This document shows, piece by piece, positions 1 through 5,789 of a stretch of DNA of 5,801 bases. The notes below the pieces were generated by a model. It was not told the origin of the DNA. It ran no database searches and saw only the letters and a program-made list of their open reading frames with translations. Position 1 is the stretch's first letter. Every line of letters starts with the position of its first letter. The position numbers and the translations under genes are program-made. Source of the DNA: a bacterium (lineage in GTDB: Bacteria; JAMCPX01); contig DAHXOM010000127.1 in NCBI GenBank assembly GCA_027364825.1, positions 1-5,801 on the forward strand, given 5' to 3'.

Positions 1-1303
1 GGAGAACTCTGATAGTAACGGCTGTCTGATTATCCGCTGCGGTAGAGAATATCTGTTTTTTCTGGGTGGGGATCGTTGTGTTCCTCTCTATTAGGCGAGT
101 GCATACACCGCCCAGGGTCTCTATGCCGAGTGAGAGTGGTGTAACGTCGAGCAGCAGTACATCTTTTACCTCGCCCGAAAGCACGGCTGCCTGTATGGCT
201 GCTCCAACAGCAACGACCTCATCCGGGTTTACACCTTTGTGGGGTTCCTTGCCGAAGAAGTCCTTTACCATCTGCTGTATCTTGGGCATCCTTATTTGTC
301 CGCCGACAAGCACAACCTCATTAATCTCGGATGCCTTTAATCCGGCATCTTTCAAAGCCTGCTTCATGGGTTCAAAGCTCAACTCCAGCAGGTCCATACA
401 CAGCTGTTCCAGCTTTGCCCTGCTCAGTTTCAGGATCAAATGTTTCGGACCGGACGCGTCTGCCGTAATAAAGGGCAGGTTTATCTCCGATTCCATGGTC
501 GATGAAAGCTCTATCTTTGACTTTTCCGCTGCCTCTTTCAGACGCTGGATAGCCATGATGTCCTTGCTGAGATCAATACCCTGGTCCTTCTTAAACTCGC
601 TGATGATCCAGTCCACGATGCGCTGATCTATATTGTCTCCGCCGAGGTGCGTATTGCCGTTCGTTGATTTGACCTCTACTATGTTTTCCCCGACTTCCAG
701 TATGGATATATCGAACGTACCGCCGCCGAAGTCATAGACTGCTATTATTTCTTCCTTCTTCTTATCAAGTCCGTACGCCAGTGCCGCTGCCGTGGGCTCA
801 TTGATTATCCTTTTTACGTCTAGCCCGGCTATCTTTCCCGCATCCTTTGTTGCCTGGCGCTGGCTGTCGTTAAAATATGCCGGGACCGTTATAACCGCCC
901 CGGTTACCTTTTCACCGAGGTATGCTTCAGCGGCCTTTTTCAGTTTTTGAAGGATCATTGCGGATATCTCCGGGGGCGAATACTGTTTTCCTTTTATATT
1001 GACCCTCACATCCTGATTATCTGCCGAGACAACCTTGTAAGGGACCATTTTCATCTCTTCTGTTACCTCGTTATACCTTCTGCCCATGAACCTCTTTATA
1101 GAATATACCGTATTTTCGGCATTGGTAACAGCCTGTCTTTTTGCAACCTGGCCGACGAGGATCTCGCCTTCCTTCGTAAAGCCTACAACCGAAGGCGTTA
1201 ATCTGCTTCCCTCTTCATTGGGGATAACAACAGGCTCACCCTTTTCAACAAAGGCTACAACAGAATTAGTAGTACCTAAATCAATACCTATAACTTTTCC
1301 CAT
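1..1303 (-). CDS. dnaK: Molecular chaperone DnaK (Hsp70), C-terminal part missing at the window edge
   Basis: This encodes the ATP-dependent cytoplasmic chaperone that, with DnaJ and GrpE, binds and releases exposed hydrophobic segments of client proteins. The 434 codons seen cover the whole nucleotide-binding domain, the interdomain linker and the first ~45 residues of the substrate-binding beta domain; about 200 residues of a normal ~640-residue DnaK lie beyond the left edge. Visible landmarks are the phosphate loop DLGTTNS (residues 8-14), K70 equivalent to the catalytic lysine, VPAYFND (140-146), NEPTAAALAYG (168-178), DFGGGTFD (191-198), the adenosine motif GGQIRMP (334-340) and the linker DVLLLDVTP (381-389). 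The start is fixed by the family-typical MGKVIGIDLGTTNS and a good ribosome binding site. It is the first gene of its leftward unit, divergent from the HEAT/HD-GYP operon, with no grpE or hrcA immediately upstream. The GGQIRMP motif has Ile where Thr is usual. The family call is certain. Confidence 0.98.
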   Translation of the reverse strand, partial: MGKVIGIDLGTTNSVVAFVEKGEPVVIPNEEGSRLTPSVVGFTKEGEILVGQVAKRQAVTNAENTVYSIKRFMGRRYNEVTEEMKMVPYKVVSADNQDVRVNIKGKQYSPPEISAMILQKLKKAAEAYLGEKVTGAVITVPAYFNDSQRQATKDAGKIAGLDVKRIINEPTAAALAYGLDKKKEEIIAVYDFGGGTFDISILEVGENIVEVKSTNGNTHLGGDNIDQRIVDWIISEFKKDQGIDLSKDIMAIQRLKEAAEKSKIELSSTMESEINLPFITADASGPKHLILKLSRAKLEQLCMDLLELSFEPMKQALKDAGLKASEINEVVLVGGQIRMPKIQQMVKDFFGKEPHKGVNPDEVVAVGAAIQAAVLSGEVKDVLLLDVTPLSLGIETLGGVCTRLIERNTTIPTQKKQIFSTAADNQTAVTIRVL

Positions 1304-1310
1304 GACTTTA

Positions 1311-1316
1311 CTCCTT
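1311..1316 (-). promoter_or_regulatory. Ribosome binding site of dnaK
   Basis: On the minus strand AAGGAG lies 7 bases before the ATG at 1303. This is a near-ideal Shine-Dalgarno match and confirms the chosen start codon. Confidence 0.85.
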
Positions 1317-1324
1317 TGTCTTTA

Positions 1325-1352
1325 AAAATAATCATTTCTACGCTATCGTCAA
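1325..1352 (-). promoter_or_regulatory. Possible sigma-70-type promoter of dnaK
   Basis: On the minus strand TTGACG (1352-1347) is followed after 16 bases by TATTTT (1330-1325). The -35 box matches the consensus at 5 of 6 positions and the -10 at 4 of 6. Transcription would start near 1318, giving a leader of only about 15 bases with the ribosome binding site at its very 5' end, so the true start may be further upstream. I see neither a sigma-32 heat-shock promoter nor a CIRCE element in the gap. This is a tentative call. Confidence 0.3.
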
Positions 1353-1372
1353 CACTTGCACGCCCTGTTACA

Positions 1373-1409
1373 CTATTTGTCATTTTTACAAATAGGTACT
1401 AATTTGTAA
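1373..1409. promoter_or_regulatory. Two overlapping inverted repeats, candidate operator between divergent genes
   Basis: CTATTTGT (1373-1380) and ACAAATAG (1388-1395) form a perfect 8-bp inverted repeat with a 7-base spacer. TTACAAAT (1386-1393) and ATTTGTAA (1402-1409) form a second perfect 8-bp inverted repeat with an 8-base spacer, sharing the middle arm. The result is three alternating ATTTGT/ACAAAT half-sites with centres about 13.5 bp apart. The site lies 70-106 bases upstream of dnaK and about 47 bases upstream of the extended -10 box of the rightward operon, where a regulator could act on either promoter. The sequence does not match CIRCE. Which protein binds, if any, is unknown. Confidence 0.45.
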
Positions 1410-1452
1410 TAGATAAAATAACAGGTTAAAGTGGAATAATTCTTTCATTTTG

Positions 1453-1461
1453 TGCTATAAT
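1453..1461 (+). promoter_or_regulatory. Extended -10 promoter of the HEAT/HD-GYP operon
   Basis: TGCTATAAT gives a perfect TATAAT hexamer (1456-1461) preceded by the TGn extension. No convincing -35 box exists at 16-18 bp spacing, which is tolerated in extended -10 promoters. Transcription from about 1468 would give an ~18-base leader. Only a weak Shine-Dalgarno-like AGG (1475-1477) precedes the ATG at 1486, so translation initiation may be modest. Confidence 0.55.
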
Positions 1462-1485
1462 GAACGATAACGTTAGGTATAAACT

Positions 1486-3015
1486 ATGGATATTAAAAAC
1501 AAGACACCGGAAACCCTTATACTCTCCGAGCTTGAAAAGCTGATACGGCTGTTTTCTTCTTACCCTGCGCGGCACGACTATTTAAAGGTGCCCTCTGCCC
1601 GTATTTTACATGCCATAAAACAACAATTCGGAGCATTAAAAAGCGTGGTCTATACCATTGACAGGAGGCACGTTTTCATCAACGATAATCCCCTGGACGG
1701 CTTTGATAAACTTTCAAAGCTATTGTTTTATAAGAGGATAAAGACCCTGATCCTGCACAGTACGGTCAAGTCCGAAGAGCTGCTTACCTTTATCCATGAG
1801 GTGTCGACCGGGGATCTCATTTTACCGAGGGACCAGAGCATCAAACAGATACTGTTCAAAAACAATATCACCGGTATAGAGGTAGAAGAGGTTGATTATG
1901 ACACAATCAGGGAGGAGCTTGACAATGACATGGACCAGCAGACAGAAAATGCCGAGGAAGAGATAAACCTTGAGAATGTTGTACAGGACCTTACGGACGA
2001 TGAGCAGGAAGCAATAAGGCTTATGAACCTTATTGAAAAGGAGGAGGTACCCCAGCGGTACAACGATCTGTCCGATGCACTTGCCCCTATAATAGGCAGG
2101 CTCTCGGAAATAGAGAGATACGAAATACCGCTGATAGCGATACGGACCTACACGCAGCATGCATACCAGAAGAACAAAGACAGGGACAGTGCCGCAAGGG
2201 CAAAAAATATGGTCGAGACCATATCCATGGGAAAGGGCATGATCCCCAAGATCCTGGATCCAATCGTAACAGGCAACCCCTACTATTACGAGTCTTCCGT
2301 CAGAACGATAAAAATAATAGGAGAATCTGCACTCGAAGAACTGACCGGCATCATGATCAAGACCGATACACTCCAATCCATTAAATTCATTGCACGGGCA
2401 CTTTCCGTATTCCAGAAACAGGCGTACGGGCATCTGAATAATGTCATCCTTTCAGACAACTACAAATCCGCGATCGTGGCCATAGATACCGCTGTACACA
2501 TAAGGACGGGCTCGGAACCGGCCATATCCTCCGGCTTAACGCACAAAGACATGCGGATCAGGAAAAGAGCGGTGCAGGCATTGTTCGAGATCAACACGGC
2601 ACACGGGAACAATATGATCGAGAAACTGCTGGCCAACAGTAAGGATCAGAGGATGACAGACCTCGTCATCTTTATGGTGGGGAAATACAAGAGACAGATG
2701 TTCATCCCGCGGATCAAGCATATCATAGAGGATCCTGCTGTTCCGTATTCCATCAAACAGGATGCCCTGCTCGTCCTCGGCGAACTCGGCAGCAAAGAGG
2801 CAACGAAGGTAATCATAGAATCTGTTTTTGATCCGGCCTTGCCTCTGCCGAAACAATACCCTGAGATCCGGCTTGCGGGTATAAAAGCGCTCGGGACTTC
2901 CATGAATGAAATTGCTATTGCAAATCTTGTACAGTTGTTGGAGAGTAAGGAAGAACGCATCAGGGCTGCAACATGGAATACACTGAATGAAATTGGTAAA
3001 AAAATAAATGCATGA
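1486..3015 (+). CDS. HEAT-repeat protein sharing an N-terminal domain with the downstream HD-GYP protein
   Basis: This is a 509-residue soluble protein with no signal peptide or membrane segment, probably cytoplasmic. Residues ~12-140 form an alpha/beta N-terminal module with SSYPARH at 24-30 and GIE at 130-132 that resembles the N-terminus of the next gene product. A strongly acidic linker follows (~138-175, rich in D and E). The rest is helical, and HEAT-like repeats are clearest in the C-terminal half (about 353-383, 420-447, 455-484 and 487-508, with patterns such as IRKRAVQALFEI, IRLAGIKALG and IRAATWNTLNEIG). HEAT solenoids usually serve as protein-interaction scaffolds, and no catalytic motif is visible. 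The start is fixed by an in-frame TAA at 1480-1482; the next in-frame Met is at residue 148. The gene overlaps the HD-GYP gene by 8 bases, which suggests co-translation and a partnership. The exact role is unknown; I infer a scaffold or regulator for the HD-GYP protein. Confidence 0.9.
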   Translation: MDIKNKTPETLILSELEKLIRLFSSYPARHDYLKVPSARILHAIKQQFGALKSVVYTIDRRHVFINDNPLDGFDKLSKLLFYKRIKTLILHSTVKSEELLTFIHEVSTGDLILPRDQSIKQILFKNNITGIEVEEVDYDTIREELDNDMDQQTENAEEEINLENVVQDLTDDEQEAIRLMNLIEKEEVPQRYNDLSDALAPIIGRLSEIERYEIPLIAIRTYTQHAYQKNKDRDSAARAKNMVETISMGKGMIPKILDPIVTGNPYYYESSVRTIKIIGESALEELTGIMIKTDTLQSIKFIARALSVFQKQAYGHLNNVILSDNYKSAIVAIDTAVHIRTGSEPAISSGLTHKDMRIRKRAVQALFEINTAHGNNMIEKLLANSKDQRMTDLVIFMVGKYKRQMFIPRIKHIIEDPAVPYSIKQDALLVLGELGSKEATKVIIESVFDPALPLPKQYPEIRLAGIKALGTSMNEIAIANLVQLLESKEERIRAATWNTLNEIGKKINA

Positions 3016-4366
3016 GAACGAACACTATAATGAACTGATAACGCTGATCACCGGCACGGTACGGAATCTGTCCCTTTATCCCAGGACACATCCGACAATA
3101 CAAACCGCGGTCAAGAGGGCAAACGAGATATTGCACAAACTGCTGTCCACACAGAGGGAGATCGTGATTGCCGTTATAAAAAACACACTGCTCGTAGAGA
3201 AAACACCGTTTTACACCACGACCAAGGGCATAGAGGAGTTTATCGACAGGCTTGCAAGGATAGAGATCAACGGGATTATTTTTTACAGGACAATCAACGA
3301 GAAAGAGCTTCTCGTCCTGTTTGAAAGCCTGACCATCCCGGTCGAAGAACTCGCGAAACAGGGCGGCATAGCTGTACGGCTGAAGAACCTCGGGGTAAAA
3401 GGCATTGAGATCAAAAAGATAGAAGAGGACATAAAAACAGAGATCTTTAAAACATACACAGCAGCACGGGATGAGATCTTTAACATCATGAGCGAGTTAA
3501 GGCTCGGACACATTCCCGAGAGGACAAAGATAAAAGAGCTTATCAGTGATCTGAACGATGCGATGCTGAAAGACAAAAATACACTGCTCTGTCTTACCAT
3601 GCTCCAGGATTATGACGAATACACGTTCAACCATTCCGTGAATGTGGGCATCTTGTCGCTTTCACTCGCACAGGAACTGGGATTTAAAAGCGACGAGCTT
3701 TTGTATATCGGGCTTGCGGGTATACTGCATGACATAGGCAAGACAAGGGTCCCGAGGGAAATCATACTCAAACCTTCAAAACTCAGCACGGAAGAATGGG
3801 TTGAGATGAAAAAACATCCTGTCCACGGCAGGAACATCATTAAGGAAATAGGTGGCATAAGCGATACTACGGCTAACTTCGTTTTATATCATCATCTCAG
3901 GAGGAACCTCTCGGGTTATCCCGGCTTAAACGGCATAACAGCACAGCCCGAAGGATCAAAGATCGTGGCCATAGCGGATACCTATGACTCCATGACAACA
4001 CTGCGGCCTTATCAAAAGAGGTTCGACCCACGGGAATCCCTCGACTTTATCAATAACAGGTCGGGCGAAGATTTTGAACCCGATTATGTCAAGGCATTTA
4101 TAAAAGCACTCGGCATATACCCGGCCGGTTCTGTTGTCAGGCTTGATACAAACGAAATCGGTGTTGTATCAAAGGTAAGCGTCACAGATCCTCAAAGGCC
4201 TTCGGTAAAGCTTGTTATGGATGAGACAGGCGGTACCATAAATAGGATAGAAGAGGTATCACTTGAGGAAAAAGATCCTTCCACGCACCAGTACAAAAGG
4301 ACGATAGTCGGAACAGTCGGTGCGGCACAACAGGGTCTGATCGACCTGAACAAATACCTGAAGTAA
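3008..4366 (+). CDS. HD-GYP domain protein, probable cyclic-dinucleotide phosphodiesterase with variant GYP motif
   Basis: This is a 452-residue soluble protein. Residues ~6-145 form an N-terminal module (LSLYPRTHP at 21-29, GIE at 132-134) resembling that of the upstream HEAT protein. The HD-GYP domain spans ~195-370: H209 in NHSVNV, H241-D242 in HDIGK, H270 in MKKHP, H295-H296, SGYP at 302-305 and D324 in IADTYD, so the expected metal ligands are present. The signature reads HHLRRNLSGYP instead of the usual HHERxDGxGYP. A C-terminal part (~372-440, GSVVRLDTNEIGVV and following) looks like a small beta domain. The family hydrolyses cyclic di-GMP or related dinucleotides such as cGAMP; the substrate here cannot be read from sequence. 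There is no receiver, PAS or membrane domain, so input may come through the N-terminal module. The start is fixed by TAA directly before the ATG; the ribosome binding site is weak, so translation is probably coupled to the upstream gene. Confidence 0.93.
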   Translation: MHENEHYNELITLITGTVRNLSLYPRTHPTIQTAVKRANEILHKLLSTQREIVIAVIKNTLLVEKTPFYTTTKGIEEFIDRLARIEINGIIFYRTINEKELLVLFESLTIPVEELAKQGGIAVRLKNLGVKGIEIKKIEEDIKTEIFKTYTAARDEIFNIMSELRLGHIPERTKIKELISDLNDAMLKDKNTLLCLTMLQDYDEYTFNHSVNVGILSLSLAQELGFKSDELLYIGLAGILHDIGKTRVPREIILKPSKLSTEEWVEMKKHPVHGRNIIKEIGGISDTTANFVLYHHLRRNLSGYPGLNGITAQPEGSKIVAIADTYDSMTTLRPYQKRFDPRESLDFINNRSGEDFEPDYVKAFIKALGIYPAGSVVRLDTNEIGVVSKVSVTDPQRPSVKLVMDETGGTINRIEEVSLEEKDPSTHQYKRTIVGTVGAAQQGLIDLNKYLK

Positions 4367-4389
4367 TGCCTCACCCCTCAATATACAAC

Positions 4390-4575
4390 AGAGAGGAAAG
4401 AGTTGTTCGCCTCTGCTCGTAAAACAAAGCTCTTTTGCTAAACGATGTTGTCCCCATAATATGCATGATATATCATGTGACACTGAAACAGAAGTTGTCC
4501 ACGCAGAGTACTATGAAAGAATACCCGGCAGTTCACGGTGTTTTACTTCGCATCGTCTCAAACTCTTCCCTCTCT
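4390..4575. repeat. Long nested inverted repeat between convergent genes
   Basis: The outer arms are 4390-4404 (AGAGAGGAAAGAGTT) and 4561-4575, complementary at 14 of 15 positions; the single exception would be a G-U pair in a leftward transcript. In exactly the same register lies an inner perfect 8-bp pair, GTAAAACA (4419-4426) and TGTTTTAC (4539-4546). The 14-base segments between them do not pair. Instead they resemble each other in direct orientation (TTCGCCTCTGCTC at 4406-4418, TTCGCATCGTCTC at 4547-4559; 10 of 13 identical). The structure could be a folded 3' untranslated region or a small non-coding RNA downstream of the gene at 4612-5679, or a degenerate miniature mobile element. I see no target-site duplication and no supported gene in 4367-4611. 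Confidence 0.5.
4464..4477. repeat. 14-bp perfect palindrome
   Basis: CATGATATATCATG is a perfect palindrome lying inside the loop of the long inverted repeat at 4390-4575. It could be a dimeric protein-binding site or simply an AT-rich palindrome arising by chance. No promoter is convincingly associated with it. Confidence 0.5.
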
Positions 4576-4576
4576 T

Positions 4577-4621
4577 ACCCGATACTCAAATCTCCTTATT
4601 GTATTGGGTTTTTAAATTTTT
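4577..4621 (+). terminator. Intrinsic terminator of the HEAT/HD-GYP operon
   Basis: ACCCGATAC (4577-4585) pairs with GTATTGGGT (4601-4609) as a 9-bp stem including one G-U pair, around a 15-base loop, and is followed by two T runs (4609-4613 and 4617-4621). The G-U pair becomes an A-C mismatch on the opposite strand, so the structure favours rightward transcripts. It sits about 210 bases after the HD-GYP stop codon. Its T tract overlaps the stop codon of the convergent oxidoreductase gene (4612-4614). The loop is longer than typical, so efficiency is uncertain. Confidence 0.6.
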
Positions 4622-5679
4622 GCCCTTAGGTATTGTTTCGGCCAGGGTACGTCGGCTTTCAGCACCCTTGCCGCATGCAGCGGCCAGTAAGGGTCCCTCA
4701 ACATCTCCCTTCCGAGGATGACCGCATCTGCAATACCGGTGGCAATGATCTGCTCCGCCTGAAATGGCTCTGTGATCAAACCTACTGTCCCTGTCGGTAT
4801 ACCGGCCTCTTTCCTTATTGCAGCGGCAAACGGCGTCTGGTACCCCGGACCATCCGGTATAACGGCATACGGTACGAGTCCTCCGCTCGAGCAATCGATC
4901 AAATCTATACCGGATTCTCTGAGTTTACCTGCAAATTTTATTGTTTGTGCAATGTCCCATCCTCCTTCAACCCAATCTGTTGAAGAGACCCTTACAAAAA
5001 CAGGCAGGTCGTCCGGCCACTGCTTCCGTACCGCCTGTGCGACCTGTAACGGCATCCTGATACGGTTTTCGAAACTACCTCCATAGATGTCCGTTCTCTG
5101 GTTGGAAAGCGGGGATAAAAATTCATGGAGAAGGTAACCGTGTGCCATGTGTATCTCGACGACCTCAAACCCTGCTTCGATGCTTCGCCGGACAGCAGCT
5201 GAAAACTGCGAGACCACCTCATCGATTTTATCCTGTGTCATCTCAAGCGGCGCCTGGTAGGAGTCGGCAAACGGGACCGGCGAGGGTGCTATGGTCTGCC
5301 ATGCCTTTGCGCCTTTTTCGACAGGCTTTCCGCCGAGCCAAGGGGCATACGTCGAGGCCTTGCGTCCCGCGTGTGCGAGCTGGATGCCCGGGACAGCACC
5401 CTGAGCCTTGATAAAAGATGTTATGCGTTTGAGAGGCTGGATGTGTTCATCCGACCATATACCGAGGTCGTCCGGCGAGATGCGTCCCTCCGGCGAAACA
5501 GCGGTGGCCTCGGTCATAACCAGGGCGGCACCGCCGACCGCGCGGCTGCCGAGATGGACCAGATGCCAGTCCGTGGCCATACCGTTTTCACATGAATACT
5601 GGCACATCGGTGAAACGAAAATACGGTTTTTAAATTCCAGCTTTCGTAATGTCAACCCGGAAAACAATTTTATTCCCAT
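4612..5679 (-). CDS. Old Yellow Enzyme, YqjM/NamA/XenA-class NAD(P)H:flavin oxidoreductase
   Basis: This is a 355-residue FMN-dependent, soluble ene-reductase expected to use NAD(P)H to reduce C=C bonds next to carbonyl or nitro groups. The physiological substrate of such enzymes is usually unknown. It is a complete TIM-barrel protein, close in length to YqjM (338) and XenA (~360). Class-defining residues are C26 and Y28 in SPMCQYS (the redox-sensing Cys near FMN), Q100 and HAGRKA (103-108), the catalytic pair H177 and H180 with Y182 in HMAHGYLLHEFLSPLSN, R230 in FVRVSSTD, the phosphate-binding GR (323-324), and a C-terminal QYLR whose Arg (352) matches the residue YqjM donates to a neighbouring subunit's active site. 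GGSFENR is also typical. The start has a GGAGG ribosome binding site and an in-frame stop at 5697-5695. The gene converges on the HD-GYP operon and shows no clear functional link to it. Confidence 0.96.
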   Translation of the reverse strand: MGIKLFSGLTLRKLEFKNRIFVSPMCQYSCENGMATDWHLVHLGSRAVGGAALVMTEATAVSPEGRISPDDLGIWSDEHIQPLKRITSFIKAQGAVPGIQLAHAGRKASTYAPWLGGKPVEKGAKAWQTIAPSPVPFADSYQAPLEMTQDKIDEVVSQFSAAVRRSIEAGFEVVEIHMAHGYLLHEFLSPLSNQRTDIYGGSFENRIRMPLQVAQAVRKQWPDDLPVFVRVSSTDWVEGGWDIAQTIKFAGKLRESGIDLIDCSSGGLVPYAVIPDGPGYQTPFAAAIRKEAGIPTGTVGLITEPFQAEQIIATGIADAVILGREMLRDPYWPLHAARVLKADVPWPKQYLRAKI

Positions 5680-5684
5680 ACATA

Positions 5685-5689
5685 CCTCC
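5685..5689 (-). promoter_or_regulatory. Ribosome binding site of the Old Yellow Enzyme gene
   Basis: GGAGG on the minus strand lies 5 bases before the ATG at 5679. It supports this start over the out-of-frame ATG at 5683. Confidence 0.85.
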
Positions 5690-5690
5690 A

Positions 5691-5740
5691 GTTTTTATTC
5701 ATACATTTGTATATTAACAACAAAAAATGCAATAAGAAAG
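5691..5740 (-). promoter_or_regulatory. AT-rich probable promoter region of the Old Yellow Enzyme gene
   Basis: The 50 bases upstream of the ribosome binding site are very AT-rich on an otherwise mixed background. They hold several possible -10 hexamers on the minus strand (TATGAA, TATACA, TAATAT), but none pairs with a good -35 box at proper spacing. The small inverted repeat ATACA-TT-TGTAT (5701-5712) overlaps these boxes and could bind a repressor. No particular start site can be supported. Confidence 0.25.
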
Positions 5741-5767
5741 TCAGCCAGAAGCTAAAACGCGCGCATA

Positions 5768-5789
5768 TTAAACCGTTTGAACGGTTCAA
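5768..5789 (-). repeat. Hairpin-forming inverted repeat at the right edge
   Basis: On the minus strand TTGAACCGT (5789-5781) pairs with ACGGTTTAA (5776-5768) around a TCAA tetraloop, giving a 9-bp stem with one G-U pair; on the plus strand that pair is an A-C mismatch. An overlapping TTGAAC-G-GTTCAA palindrome lies at 5777-5789. No strong T run follows, so it is at best a weak terminator of a leftward gene beyond the window. It could also be an operator or the edge of a repeat array. No gene is visible in 5680-5801. Confidence 0.45.

Noticed and set aside
66..626. 186-codon open frame on the plus strand
   Set aside because: It lies antisense to dnaK, whose reading frame is unambiguous; the Ser/Thr-rich translation is typical of a shadow frame.
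1304..1485. CIRCE or sigma-32 heat-shock control of dnaK
   Set aside because: Neither the TTAGCACTC/GAGTGCTAA pair nor a CTTGAA plus CCCCAT-type promoter is present in the gap.
1822..2433. 203-codon open frame on the minus strand
   Set aside because: It is antisense to the HEAT gene, Cys/Tyr/Leu-rich and without a recognisable motif, so it is a shadow.
4391..4415. Terminator for the Old Yellow Enzyme gene from the GAGG/CCTC hairpin
   Set aside because: The stem is only 5 bp, the loop is long and no T run follows on the minus strand.
4435..4462. Possible plus-strand promoter TTGCTA-N16-TAATAT
   Set aside because: Each box matches only 4 of 6 positions and no gene follows in that direction, so chance is the simplest explanation.
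4390..4575. Integron attC site
   Set aside because: The arms lack the conserved RYYYAAC and GTTRRRY core sites and no integrase or cassette structure is present.
4435..4721. Short plus-strand open frames in the convergent gap running into the oxidoreductase gene
   Set aside because: They have no good ribosome binding site, run through the terminator and overlap the oxidoreductase coding region antisense; the translations look random.
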